Source: Mesostigma viride (lineage: Eukaryota > Streptophyta > Mesostigmatophyceae > Mesostigmatales > Mesostigmataceae). Taken from it: 64,000 nt of DNA. The position numbers were made by a program, and so were the translations under genes. Below, piece after piece: positions 9,726 to 21,212 of this stretch; position 1 is the stretch's first letter; each line of letters begins with the position of its first letter. The notes beneath the pieces are model-generated. The model was not told the DNA's origin. It saw only the letters and a list, made by a program, of their open reading frames with translations, and made no database searches. The DNA is taken from positions 5,355,414-5,419,413 of the forward strand of contig RPFO01000175.1 of the NCBI GenBank assembly GCA_009746045.1. Reading direction: 5' to 3'.

Positions 9726-12084
9726 AAATTCCTTGCGCACGTCACCGGTCTTGTGCATAGTCGGCGCCCGGATGACATAGCGCGCGTCCGTGACAGGTTC
9801 GTGCCCGCCGTGAGCAGGAGTGCATCGCAGAAGAGAGGCACATGGCTCGCGCCGATGATGACAACGACAACGGCCTCATCGGAGATGAAGAGGACATCGA
9901 CGTCGACGAGAACGGCGAACAGCTGCCGACCTTCAGGACTGCGAGGTGCCGGGCCCGCATCTGCACTTGGCAAACGCAGGTCGTCCGCCTCCGGCTGCAG
10001 GGGCTCCGGTTCGACCGGACGTGCAACTGCTGACGTCGTCGAGATCAAGTCATCTCAGCCGGCACTGCGCCAGCAGACCATGGCCGCGGCTGTCGGGCTG
10101 GGAAAGCCCGCCATCGACAAGCTGCTTAATTGCAAGGGGTTTATGTCGGCCGGTATCCCATTCAACGTTGTGAATAACGCGCATATTTCAAAGCTGCTCC
10201 GGTCCGCCATCAGCCGAGGAGGGGTGCAGTACCTGGCGCCAAGCTCTCAGACCATGCGGACCCGGGACGCACCCCTCGTTGCCAAGGACTTGGAGAGGGA
10301 CGTCAAGGAGAAGACCCAGCTGGCCACAGGCACGGGAGGGACGTTCATCACGGATGGCTGGAAAGACTGCAGTCGCGAATCTCACATCATGAACGTCTTC
10401 CATCTGCCCACCTTTACATACTTCATCGGATCCGACAACGTGACGGGGCAGGTGAAGTCTGCTGAATTCATGGCAGACCTGGCATGCAGAGCCTCACATC
10501 TTGGCCGTCGGCGCATCGAACGTCGTGCAGGTGATTACGGACACATGCACAACATCCATGGAGAACATGAAGAAACTCCTCGAGGCATCAGTTCCCGCAC
10601 ATCATCATCTCCAGACCTGTGCTGTGCCCACTGCCCACTCGCTGGACCTGTGTTTCGAGGACATCGGCAAGGAGCCAGCGGTGGACAGGGTCCTGACACA
10701 AGTGAACACGGTGGTGGTATTCGTGCTGGGGCACGAGAAGATCAACAGTTTTTTCATGGGCCTGGACAAGAGCGCCAAGACTCTCAAGAAGTACGCCGAC
10801 ACCCGCTTTGGCACCAGGTATATCGCTGTGATTTCATGAGTTATATCCACAATTTGCTACGCCCTCTTTTTTCTCATCATCTTCTTCGCTTAATTCTGCT
10901 AGTTTATCATTGCTTTAATTGAGACACAATCATACTGTTGTTGGCGTGTTACTAATTCCATTTTCACAGTTGTGACGATGGCATCATTTTTTTCATGCAT
11001 GGCATTGCTGCTTCAGGTTTTACTCGGCGGAGAGCGTTCACGACGCCAAGACCCGGCTCATGGTCACCTTCGAGGACGAAGAGTTGGTGAAGTATGCCGA
11101 GGCGCAGCGGTGGTGGCCCGCGTTCAAGCAGGTCCAGGATATTGTGGGCAGCCCGCAGTTCTGGTCCGGCGTGCGCATGCTCGTTGACATTTTCAAGCCC
11201 ATGAAGCTCGTGCTCGATCAAGATTTTCGACAGCGACAAGCCAGCAACAGGCGAGCTGTACTACATGATGTACGAGCTCCTCAAGGCTGTGCAAGACATT
11301 CGCGGGCTGCACAAAGACCTGTCCAAGCAGCTGCAGGTCCTCGTGCGCAGGCACTGGGATTACATGCATTCCATCATCCACGCCGCTGGCTACGCGCTCA
11401 ATCCCAAGTACTGGGGCCCTGACCACGCACAATATACCATCAAGGAAGTGAGTAAATGGCTAAGTAATTCTTATTTTTCTTCATGGCACGCTATTTGTTA
11501 TTAGTCCATGGCTAATTTTGGCTTTTGAGCAATGTGCGGGAAATTGGTATTGAAGGGCTGAAGCCTTCGTTGTCAGTTCCTGAATAGACGTCCTCTAACC
11601 TCTTTGCAATCCTTAATTGCACTGCCACTATTTCCCCCATCGTACTATTATCCCTCTCCTGCTCAGGTGACAGATGGCCTCCACGCGTGCATTGACAAGA
11701 TTCATCTGGGCGACAAGGCAGCCTTCGACCTGGCCATCAAGCAGTACGAGCAATACACCGACCAGCAGGGTGCATGCATTTGCACAGAGCGACTGCAAGA
11801 GGCAGGCACAGGCGCCGGGCATGGTGCCGTACCAGTGGTGGCGCACCTGGGGCGGCTCCACGCCCGAGCTGCAGGAGGTGGCGATCAAGGTGCTGGCCCA
11901 GCCGGTCTCCTCGGGCTCTGTCGAGCCGCGTGTCAACAGCGAAGCCGGCTGGATCAAGTCGCTCAAGCGAAACCGCCTGACGCATGTCAACCACAACCGC
12001 CTCATCTACGTGCACCACAACCTCCGCGCGATTGACGCCATCAAGGATTACGACGATCAGAACACGGTTATTCCATGGGAGTAA
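9726..12084 (+). pseudogene. hAT transposase, main body (DUF659 and hAT C-terminal domain), decayed
   Basis: Continues the BED finger, then a DUF659-like domain (GIPFNVVNN, LAPSSQTMRT, FITDGWKD) near 10150-10480. It ends with a hAT dimerisation domain (YQWWRTWGG, then KRNRLTHVNHNRL and VHHNLRA) near 11830-12040. Two GT-AG introns fit the frame: 10818-11016 and 11448-11666. The gene is dead or badly sequenced. Frameshifts lie near 10495, near 11220 (extra base before IFDSDKPATGEL) and near 11778 (apparent 4 bp TGCA duplication). The gypsy insertion also splits exon 1. The stop is TAA at 12082-12084. Terminal inverted repeats of this hAT copy were not identified. Confidence 0.82.
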
Positions 12085-12463
12085 AGCTTTATAATGTGAG
12101 CTCGCACCTAAAGGATTGATGCCGACTCACTGAGTGGGGTAGAGGCCGTAGAGCCCTGCTAGCTCCTGGTCATGCCGGCTATCCATTTGCTGGGTGGCCA
12201 CTGGCCATAATATGCCAGGGCTGCTTGACCTCAGGCGACCGGGAGTTGGTGGATGGTGGGAGGTCTCATCTGCACACCGCTTGAGGCTCAATAGCAATGC
12301 TTTGATGCATGGCTTCTAAACTATAGCGCACACATTTATCAAGACTGATTGTCTGTGACTAGTGAGGTGTTGTTTATGAGCCTGCAGAAAACAGTTGCAC
12401 CATGGCAAGGGCAGCATGCAATAGTCAACTACCACATGTGTGGTATTTGAATTGATGATGTGT
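12085..12463. other. Non-coding, 3' flank of the hAT gene
   Basis: No gene or clear repeat recognised. Confidence 0.4.
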
Positions 12464-12832
12464 TTATAATATGTTGGCCCTATATGCTGGCCCACTGCAT
12501 GGTCCCCTAGTTAGTGCTGGCCATGTTTAACATGTTGGCCCCTTGCTGGCCCACTGCACGGTCCCCTAGTTATTGCTGGCCTTTTTACCATGTTGCCCCA
12601 TGCTGGCCCACTGCATGCCGTGCACGGTCCCCTAGTTAGTGCTGGCCTTTTTTAAAACATGTTGGCCCCATGCTGGGCGCTGGCCCACTGCATGCATGGT
12701 CCCCTAGTTAGCGCTGGCCATGTTTAACATGTTGGCCCCATGCTGGCCCACTGCACGGTCCCCTAGGTATTGCTGGCCTTTTTTAACATGTTGGCCCCAT
12801 GCTGGCCCAATGCACGGTCCCGACAAATTTCA
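12464..12832. repeat. Minisatellite, about six diverged units of 55-75 bp
   Basis: Each unit contains GTTGGCCCCATGCTGGCCC, then CACGGTCCCCTAG and TGCTGGCC. Units differ by small indels, so this is an old array. Confidence 0.85.
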
Positions 12833-13590
12833 GTTATTAAGTGAGACAACTATTCCTGGAAATATACACAATTGTGAGTACAGTACTACTATGCACACTT
12901 GCAGATGCACACATTATGCACACCACATGCACTATCAGTTAGTTGGGGACTTCAGTGCCGTCCGTGGTCCCCCAACGGGGACACGAGATTAATTATTATT
13001 AATTAATTAATTCAGGTAATTAATTAATTAATGCACACCACGAGTCACACACCTGTAGTCACATGCAGCTCAGTATATTCACATAGCATCGCACCATGCA
13101 AACATACTAGTACATGCATTAATTGTATACTACTGTAGTATTTGCGTGCATGCACAGCCACATATATATATTAAAATATATAATTACTTGCATCAAAGTG
13201 AAGGCACCCAAGTAAACATAACCAATATAAAGCCACATATATACACACATACACACAATTATGCATGCGCACGTTTACATTCTCAGTATTACATGCAATA
13301 CATCGATCGTGTCCTCAATGTCCACCGTATAGAGTATAGCCGAGGGTAGGGCAACCTTGGATTATGTCCAAAACAGTGTTAAAAACATGTGGATTGATGG
13401 TGGGTGTCTTAAAATGTGTAAAATCAGAGTATTCTGAGTGTGTCCCTACGATAACGTATAATATCGTATTATACCGTATTATACCGTATTATACCGTATT
13501 ATACCGTATTAATTATACATTATACTCCGTGACCGCATAACTCGTATAACGTACGATTTTACACTGAGCCATGATGATTAATTAATTATT
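12833..13590. repeat. AT-rich non-coding DNA with short tandem repeats
   Basis: Holds TAAT runs at 12989-13030, directly after a perfect hairpin at 12967-12982 (GTCCCC, loop CAAC, GGGGAC), and five copies of the decamer CGTATTATAC around 13459-13512. No gene seen. Confidence 0.6.
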
Positions 13591-13594
13591 AGGA

Positions 13595-13945
13595 ACCGAT
13601 AACTCCGTTGGGAGTGTATGTAGCACATATCCCGGAGAAGGGGCATATATATGGCTTTTAATACATTCTAAGCTACTTCCTGCAAGCTGGGTGGGAATGT
13701 AAACGACACTTGCTAGTTGTACGTAGACCTGAGCACCAAGGGCACCTGCACCACCGACCATGATGTCTGGGAGCTCACCCGTCATGGGGGGGAGATCATC
13801 ATGGCTTTACAAAAGCTAGGGCATGGCTTCTCAACAGAGAGCGACTCTCTGCATAGGCAGAGCAGGGCTAAAAGTGCTTAGTGCAACATCCATTGATTAA
13901 TTAGGAACATAACTCCGTTGGGAGTATATGTAGCACATATCCCAG
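13595..13945 (-). mobile_element. LINE 3' end fragments, reverse orientation
   Basis: Two minus-strand copies of the LINE 3' end. They are recognised by the conserved stem ACTCC, loop CAAC, GGAGT on the minus strand (13602-13615 and 13912-13925), with the adjacent ATATGTGCTACATA block and, in the first, the block complementary to CTTCCTGCAAG. Confidence 0.65.
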
Positions 13946-14076
13946 AGCCATGGCTGACGGCGGAGCTCATAACTTTCACGTTTGAGCACCGAATTTAGCC
14001 GTGAATATCACAATCGACGCGTCTTTCTACGACGCACATGCTGATATAATTTTCCGACGCCATTACGCAATATACG
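13946..14076 (+). promoter_or_regulatory. LINE 5' leader with conserved hairpin (copy A)
   Basis: Contains CATAACTTTCACGTTTGAG, a stem GCGTC / GACGC at 14018-14034, and then GCTGATATAATTTTC. The same arrangement recurs at 19698, 27905, 28076 and 34778 before other LINE copies, so it is a family leader, presumably with an internal promoter. Confidence 0.65.
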
Positions 14077-15461
14077 ATGAGCAAACGCCCATCGACGCAA
14101 CGCAGCCTGACGGCTGCGCTCGGCAATGAAAATACGTCTGCAGCTCCGGCTGCAGCTTCGCCATCAGGGCCGGAAGGCGGTGGTGACCCTAGTCGCGCAC
14201 TGGTTGTCGCCCAGCACCCTCCCGGGCTTCCTGCCTCGCCCTCAGCCTCGCCCGAGCCAAAACGCAGCCGCCCAACCGAACCAAGCTGGTCTGAGCGCGA
14301 CTTTGACGTTGACGGGTTATTTTCCACCTTCGACGATGCCAGACCCGGCTTTTTCGACATGCCACCCATCAAGATACTGGAGCTCGTGTTTTATGGGTCA
14401 TACGCCTCCATTTTCGACCTGTGCCAGCGCCTTCACAGCCATTACCGCCTCCGCACTGGACCTGACGGCCGGTTTACTCACCGACCTGAGAACCTGGCCC
14501 GCTGGTCTCGCCCCCGTCTTCAGCTCGCCGCCCTCTTTTCCATCCTTGACCGCTCTGTCACGGACCTCTGGACCCCCTCCCCCTTGACCGAATCCACCTT
14601 CCTCCTCCACCTCCAAGAAACCATCTCACAGCACGTGACGCCCCTAGCTGCAGATGTGGCAGCTGTGGGTCGCACGCTGGCTGCTGAGCTCCCCACCATC
14701 CCCACCGCCACCGCCACCCTCCTCGCCTCCACCCCCCCCCCTCCGCCTCCACCGACTCCATCACCGCCCAGCTCCGCGACATTGACCAACGTCTTAAGGA
14801 TAATGCCATCGCTATCGAGGTCCTGCAGAACACCGCGGGCCTCACCGCCCAGGCGGTGAAGGACATTGCCGCCAAGCCAGCCTCTGCTGGCCTGGCCGGC
14901 GATGCTCCTCCCATCACGACCTGGGCGGACATGCTTAAGCAGCACACCACCTCCACCACCTCCGCCGTCGCAGCCCAGCTCCAGCGGCAGACGCTTGACC
15001 TCCGCGAGGAGGCCGAGCTTGCCAAGCGCAGCCTTAACGTCATTGTCAAGAACCTCGACATGGAGGAAGGTGAGAATTCCGAGAAGCTTGCACGTGCGTT
15101 TGAGAGAGAAATTCTTAGTCGCATGGGCCTTACTGGTGAGATCGACCTGGTCGCCCACCGCCTTCCCCGCGCGCGGGGTAAGGCAGGGCCGCCCCCGCTC
15201 CTTCTCACCTTTAAGACCCCGGCGGACAAGATTTCTTTTCTCCGACGCCGCAAGCGGCTCGAGAAGACTCTCTTCACCCTTGACGACGACTTGACCCTGG
15301 CGCAGCAACAACGGCGACGGGAGCTATGGCCGACCTACCTCCAGCTCCGGCAGACCAAGGCGGGGCAGCCGGTGTACTGGAAGGGGGCGGCCATCTACGT
15401 CGGCCACAAGCCCTGGCAGGCGACCCCCGCGGCCCCAACGACTCCAGACGCCCCAGCTTAG
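14077..15461 (+). pseudogene. LINE ORF1-like protein, ORF1-only element copy A
   Basis: About 460 residues in two frames: 14077 to about 14740, then about 14742 to 15461. The change is at a run of ten C (14732-14741). The first part is an S/P/A-rich start plus a helical region. The second has a coiled-coil-like stretch and an RRM-like nucleic-acid-binding fold (RSLNVIVKNLDMEEGE, LLLTFKTPADKISFL), then [17 protein letters not shown], resembling L1-type ORF1p. The stop is followed within 450 bp by the 3' end, with no endonuclease or RT. This is a half-LINE layout that would need ORF2 supplied in trans. Confidence 0.75.
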
Positions 15462-15914
15462 GGGAATACAGCAGTAGTAGTGTAGAATAGATAGACCGTG
15501 GCCATGTACATGTACGCCTCCTAGAGGCACTATCCTAGCTAAGCCACACGCTTTATTTAATCATGTACATGTGTGCCTATGATGTGCCACACTCCAGATG
15601 ATGCCTAGCTTTATTTAGCTATGTTGTGCCCATGCAGGGAGTAACTCTCTGCTGAGACGCCATGCCCTAGCCTTTTTGTATAGCTATGCTGATCTTCCCC
15701 CCCATGACAGGCTCCCCCTTCGCTGGGCATAGCTTGAAGATCATGGGGATGCAAGTGCCCTGGTGCACCTAGAGCAAGGGTCCTTTACATGCATCCCCAC
15801 CCTTGCAGGAAGTAGCTTAGGATGTATGATAGGCCATATGCCCCCTCTCAAGGGCTATGTGCTACATATACTCCCAACGGAGTTATGTTACAATTCAATT
15901 CAATTCAATTCAAT
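15462..15914 (+). mobile_element. LINE 3' UTR and terminal hairpin, copy A, with CAATT tail
   Basis: Non-coding end of copy A: TTGCCCATGCAGGGAGT-like box, CTTGCAGGAAGTAGCTTAG, then the stem-loop 15870-15883 (ACTCC, CAAC, GGAGT), GTTATGTTA and four CAATT repeats. Confidence 0.7.
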
Positions 15915-16050
15915 ATCCCAGAGAAGGGGCATATGGCCACCATTCTAAGCTACTTCCTGCAAGGGTGGGAATGTAAACACCCCCTGCTCTCTAGAGGTGC
16001 ACCAACTACCAAGGGCACCACCAGAGCTATCAAGCTCAACCCAACTAAGG
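15915..16050 (-). mobile_element. LINE 3' end fragment, tail-to-tail with copy A
   Basis: Reads as the reverse complement of the copy A 3' region (GGCATATGG, CTAAGCTACTTCCTGCAAG, GGGTGGGAATGTAAAC), starting right after the CAATT repeats. Two 3' ends therefore face each other across the shared microsatellite. Confidence 0.65.
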
Positions 16051-16289
16051 GAAGCCTGTCATGGGGGGGGAAGATCACCATGGCTATACACGGAGCTAGG
16101 GCATGGCTTCTCATCAGAGCAACATCCATGGGGTCCCATTATAGGCATGGCTAGCTTGGCTGAATTCTGAAGGCGTCATCCATGGCCGGGGGCCATTATG
16201 GGCGCACATGCGCGTAGGCCACATGCTCAGTAGGCTAAGCCTGACTAATCTACACTACTGTTATATATTCCCGGCCCTAGACTGAGGTT

Positions 16290-16830
16290 GCTGGCCGGGT
16301 GGCAGGACGTGGTGCCTGCCAGGGCTTGTGGTCAACGTGGATGACCGCCCCTGGCCTCCAGTATACCGGTTTCCCGACCCCAGCGCTCTGCCGGAGCTGA
16401 AGGTAGGTCGGCCATAGCTCCCGTCGCCGTTGTTGCTGGGCCGCAGGGTCAAGTCATCGTCCAGCGTGAAGTGAGTCCCCGAGAGCTGCTTGCGGCATTC
16501 AAGGAACGACAGCTTGTCCGCCATGTACTTAAAGGTAAGGAGCATGGGTGCCGGGCCAGCCTTACCGGGCCGCGTGCGGCGGGGGAGGCGGACAGCCGAC
16601 ATCCGCAGCTCACCAGTGAGTTGCATGGGGGCCAAAATGTCGCGCTTACATGCCATGAGAAGCGTCTCCGAGGTCTCACCTACCGGCTGGTCGAAGTGCT
16701 TGACGATGACATTGTGGCTGCGCTTGTCGAGCTCGACGGCCTCCTCACGAAGGTCGAGTGCTTGCATGTTGCTTGAGCTGTGCCGCGATGGTGGAGGTGG
16801 TGGATGTGGTGTGGTGCTTTTAAAAGCAAG
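16290..16830 (-). pseudogene. LINE ORF1-like fragment, copy B
   Basis: Minus-strand relic of the same ORF1 family (LDLREEAVELDKRSHNVIV, APMLLTFKYMADKLSFL, FTLDDDLTL), truncated and frameshifted at both ends. Confidence 0.7.
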
Positions 16831-16879
16831 TCCGCCCAGGTCTGGCCGGTGGAAGGAGCATCGCTGGCCGGGCCAGCAG

Positions 16880-17103
16880 ATGCCGGCTGCCATGATGATC
16901 TTCCCCCCTATGTCTGCGCCTTTAGGTAGGTGCTGGAATACATAGTGGTGTGCAGGTGCACTTTGTGCACCCAGAGCAGGTGTAGTTTTCACCCTACTCT
17001 TGTGCACAGTCCTGAAGTAGCCCAGAGTGTATAATTAAGAAAAGCCATATATACCCCTTCTCAGGGATATGTGCTACAAATACTCCCAACCGGGAGTTAT
17101 GTT
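16880..17103 (+). mobile_element. LINE 3' end with variant terminal hairpin
   Basis: Plus-strand 3' UTR block ending in the stem-loop 17083-17098 (ACTCCC, AACC, GGGAGT), then GTTATGTT, directly followed by the pentanucleotide array. Confidence 0.7.
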
Positions 17104-17990
17104 CCCATTCCATTCCATTCCATTCCATTCCATTCCATTCCATTCCCTTCCCTTCCCTTCCCTTCCCTTCCCTTCCCTTCCCTTCCCTTCCCTTCCCTTC
17201 CCTTCCCTTCCCTTCCCTTCCCTTCCCTTCCCTTCCCTTCCCTTCCCTTCCCTTCCCTTCCCTTCCCTTCCGTTCCCTTCCGTTCCCTTCCCTTCCGTTC
17301 CCTTCCGTTCCGTTCCCTTCCGTTCCGTTCCGTTCCGTTCCGTTCCGTTCCGTTCCGTTCCGTTCCGTTCCGTTCAATTCAATTCAACTCAATTCAATTC
17401 AATTCAATTCAATTCAATTCAATTCAATTCAATTCAATTCAATTCAATTCAATTCAATTCAATTCAATTCAATTCAATTCAATTCAATTCAATTCAATTC
17501 AATTCAATTCAATTCAATTCAATTCAATTCAATTCAATTCAATTCAATTCAATTCAATTCAATTCAATTCAATTCAATTCAATTCAATTCAATTCAATTC
17601 AACTCAATTCAATTCAATTCAATTCAATTCAATTCAATTCAATTCAATTCAATTCAATTCAATTCAATTCAATTCAATTCAATTCAATTCAATTCAATTC
17701 AATTCAATTCAATTCAATTCAATTCAATTCAATTCAATTCAATTCAATTCACTGATTCAATTCAATTCAGTTCAATTCAATTCAATTCACCTCACCTCAC
17801 CTCACCTCACCTCACCTCACCTCACCTCACCTCACCTCACCTCACCTCACCTCACCTCACCTCACCTCACCTCACCTCACCTCACCTCACCTCACCTCAC
17901 CTCACCTCACCTCACCTCACCTCACCTCACCTCACCTCACCTCACCTCACCTCACCTCACCTCACCTCACCTCAATTCAATACCTGAAAG
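17104..17990. repeat. Pentanucleotide array of about 870 bp in five successive blocks
   Basis: Blocks follow one another: CATTC, CCTTC, CCTTC mixed with CGTTC, AATTC (about 400 bp), and CACCT (about 180 bp). The 5 bp step is kept across the block borders almost without exception. Long open frames through it are a by-product of the repeat. It directly follows a LINE 3' hairpin. Confidence 0.95.
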
Positions 17991-18040
17991 GCCTGGCATG
18001 GGGTGGAAGATGATTAAATTAAATTAAATTATAACATGAC

Positions 18041-19110
18041 ACGTGTGTAGTACTCCTACACACAGATCTCGAGTGATTTATCTAGTACCAAATCCGAAAG
18101 GCTTGCATCACTCCCCGGACAGGAGAACTTTTGCGGATGACTGTAGGTGTAAGTTGGCGATGCCATGGTAACCGGAGACGTCCGTCCTATAGTCAGCAAA
18201 ATTGGTGCGAGAGGTCCCCAGTTCGATTCCGGTCGGATTCATTTGCAGATCGCGTTTTCCGCGTTTTCCGCGGCCCGGCACTGAACGCAAAGGTTTTCAC
18301 CTTTGCGGAGTGTCTGATCAGAATATACGCTTGGCTGATTTCGATAGTACCGGCTACGCCCCCTTCTAAAGAAGGATTCAGCCGTGTTCAGCCCGTCTCA
18401 CGGTGCGAGACTGAACAAGTCTCGCGTGCAGACACGTGTGTAGTACTCCTACACACAGATCTCGAGTGATTTATCTAGTACCAAATCCGAAAGGCTTGCA
18501 TCACTCCCCGGACAGGAGAACTTTTGCGGATGACTGTAGGTGTAAGTTGGCGATGCCATGGTAACCGGAGACGTCCGTCCTATAGTCAGCAAAATTGGTG
18601 CGAGAGGTCCCCAGTTCGATTCCGGTCGGATTCATTTGCAGATCGCGTTTTCCGCGTTTTCCGCGGCCCGGCACTGAACGCAAAGGTTTTCACCTTTGCG
18701 GAGTGTCTGATCAGAATATACGCTTGGCTGATTTCGATAGTACCGGCTACGCCCCCTTCTAAAGAAGGATTCAGCCGTGTTCAGCCCGTCTCACGGTGCG
18801 AGACTGAACAAGTCTCGCGTGCAGACACGTGTGTAGTACTCCTACACACAGATCTCGAGTGATTTATCTAGTACCAAATCCGAAAGGCTTGCATCACTCC
18901 CCGGACAGGAGAACTTTTGCGGATGACTGTAGGTGTAAGTTGGCGATGCCATGGTAACCGGAGACGTCCGTCCTATAGTCAGCAAAATTGGTGCGAGAGG
19001 TCCCCAGTTCGATTCCGGTCGGATTCATTTGCAGATCGCGTTTTCCGCGTTTTCCGCGGCCCGGCACTGAACGCAAAGGTTTTCACCTTTGCGGAGTGTC
19101 TGATCAGAAT
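18041..19110 (+). mobile_element. Tandem tRNA-like repeat insertion, about 2.7 units of 393 bp
   Basis: Three head-to-tail copies with period 393 (GACACGTGTG at 18038, 18431, 18824). The last ends at CTGATCAGAAT. The array is flanked by the direct repeat ATAACATGAC (18031-18040; second copy ending 19118), a likely target-site duplication. Each unit has a tRNA-like segment with 7 bp ends TCCGTCC / GGTCGGA (one mismatch), an A-box-like TAGTCAGC and a B box GTTCGATTCC. A T-run follows shortly downstream. Several perfect hairpins also occur, for example GTGTAG / CTACAC. Confidence 0.8.
18181..18237 (+). ncRNA. tRNA-like segment with pol III type boxes (unit 1)
   Basis: B box GTTCGATTCC at 18221-18230, A-box-like TAGTCAGC at 18189. 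Only about 32 nt separate them and the whole segment is 57 nt, so an arm of the cloverleaf is missing. It repeats at +393 and +786 and again at about 26681 and 27077. It is not a functional tRNA gene; it resembles the head of a SINE. Confidence 0.5.
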
Positions 19111-19115
19111 AACAT

Positions 19116-19689
19116 GACTCCGTTGGGAGATCATGTTGCACATATTCCCTTGTAGGATTGATGGAGGTGGGCTAAGCCGCGAAACCGAACTAGTCTAACT
19201 CTATTTCTAAGCTAATCTAATCTAGAAAAGCCTAACTACTTTACTCAGCAAAGCGCCCCTTCCTCTCCCCTGCAGCTAGTAGGGCACTTAGCTCGCACCA
19301 ACCAGGTAGACACATCACGTGGCCCCCCCGCAGGACTGCGCCCAGCTCAGCCTGGCCGGCACCTCCGCACGTGGGCCGGGCCCAGTGATGTTAGACGCCG
19401 CAAGGCCCGCACCTTCAAAGAACAGCTAGTAGAGGACATGGGGGGGCTAGGCTCCTCCTGGGGGGGGGGGGGGGGCCTTGCGCACAGGGGCTTGCGTGTG
19501 AGCCTGGACAATCGTCTTCACCACCTCTAACCTCTTCTTGTTCTGCATAGCAGTCCAAGCAAGAGAGAATGCGGTGTTCAAACTGAGCTGGGACCACTAG
19601 GTCGGCCAGCAACATCTGTGTGTCATGGCAGGTATACCCAGCTTTCTAGGAAGATGATTGTGACTAGGCAATAGGTGGGGCTGACGGGA
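19116..19689. other. LINE 3' hairpin relic, then non-coding DNA
   Basis: Minus-strand variant of the LINE terminal stem at 19116-19129, then sequence without a gene. A run of 16 G occurs at 19460-19475. Confidence 0.45.
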
Positions 19690-19697
19690 TACGGCCA

Positions 19698-19815
19698 TGG
19701 CTGACGGCGGAGCTCATAACTTTCACGTTTGGGCACCAAATTCAGCCGTGAATATCACAATCGCTTCGTCTTTCTAAGACGCACACGCTGATATATTTTC
19801 CCGAAGCTGTCACGC
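19698..19815 (+). mobile_element. LINE 5' leader relic
   Basis: GGAGCTCATAACTTTCACG, hairpin CGTCTT / AAGACG, then GCTGATATATTTTC. The ORF1 that should follow is missing. Confidence 0.65.
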
Positions 19816-21140
19816 AAATTCGAACGAACAACGGCCTCTTCCACAAGTCCAGCCCCGAGAAGCCCCAGGTGTACTTGCGGGGCGGGGACCTTAATGTCAA
19901 CAACAAACTGTGGAAGCCCCGCCCCCCGGGCTCCCCCGGGATACTAGAGCAAGCTAGTTGTCTATATGGGGCCAGTTGGAATGGGACAGCTTAGGCATTA
20001 TAGCACGTCTAGGCATCAAGCACATTAGCTCAGCATAGTCACTTAGCTTTAGCTGTTTAGATTGGCATGTATGTGATGGCATTCGATCCGCCATGGCTCA
20101 TCCTGGCCATTTGCTTGCGCCTTAGCCAACGTTTTGAGCCCACCTCACCCTAAAAGCTATGCGTCAGCCTGCTTATGGTACTGCATGGTTGTATTGCACC
20201 ACAGCATGTAGCGCCCCGGCACCTGCTGTGGCGAGAGCGCTCTGTCGGTGGCCTGCCCACTTCATTGTGACAGTGCGAGAAGCTAGGGCGCCCTCCCTCA
20301 TTGTGTAGGGGTTGAAGGTTCCTTCACTCTGTATTGTCACCCACGTGACGCAGTCACATGCTAATTAATTAAGTAATTAATTAATCCCTTCCTCCCTGCC
20401 TGCCTTTTTAATTCATTCATCGACGGCCTGTGCAGATGGCCCCTACGCGTAAAGCGTTCTCTCAAGCATGAAGCTGAGTCGGCAAGCTACTAAACTATCG
20501 ACTCTACTTTAGAGCTTTTTGCAAATGCCTGATGACGCAAGCAGTTTCCGCGTCGTTGATGTGTTGACAAAAGACAACCAGGCAAACGCAGGGCAAACGT
20601 GCAGTTTTTTTACTTTTTAGCTTTTCGCACATGGCTGATGACGCTTTTGATGATTTGTTTGCGTTGACAACCAGCTGAAAAGGGGCAACAAGTTCAATAA
20701 TAACGCTAGTAAATGACGCTTCACTCTTCAGGTAGTCAGTGGCTGTCAGTCAGTATATTCCCACGCGCCGGTTATCCGACAGAGTGAGTGGACGCTTTTA
20801 CTACAAGTGTCAGCACATCGACAAAAATTTCAGCGTGACGGCAGCGTGACCTTCAGCTGGGATTCCAGGGCAAGCACGTTGTTTTGGTTATTGGTAACAC
20901 TTTTTGTTACTTGTGATCTCGCCTCCAGCGCTTTGTACTTGTGATCTCGCCGGTGGCGCTTTTTGTTACTGACCGTCGACCGACATCACTTTGCCGCTGC
21001 CCAGTGCCCATGTGCCGCAATTGAAGTCAACAACATCAACAACTTTGCCGCCAATAACTGTTTTTCAGACTTGAAATCGAGATCTTGGCCGGCTCTTTTG
21101 TTTGTCAGGAGAAAGCAGAATCAACACAAACATGGTAACT
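19816..21140. other. Non-coding DNA
   Basis: No gene recognised. Contains the palindrome-like CACGTGACGCAGTCACATG at 20342-20360, beside a TAAT run. Confidence 0.4.
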
Positions 21141-21212
21141 TATCAAATACTAGTGTCACCCGCTGGCTTCGCCCAGCCCAAAACAGGGTCCCTTTTTTTG
21201 GCAGTACTTCGC

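Noticed and set aside
17069-18027. Long open frames of 228 and 318 codons through the pentamer array
   Set aside because: A 5 bp repeat free of stops opens frames automatically; the peptides are pure repeat.
18041-19110. Hammerhead ribozyme in the 393 bp unit
   Set aside because: I looked for a CUGANGA box paired with GAAA on both strands and found none. Other ribozyme classes were not excluded.
18108-19117. Identical 60 and 112 codon frames repeated at 393 bp steps
   Set aside because: They are translations of the tRNA-like repeat unit; similar phrases arise wherever such repeats are translated.
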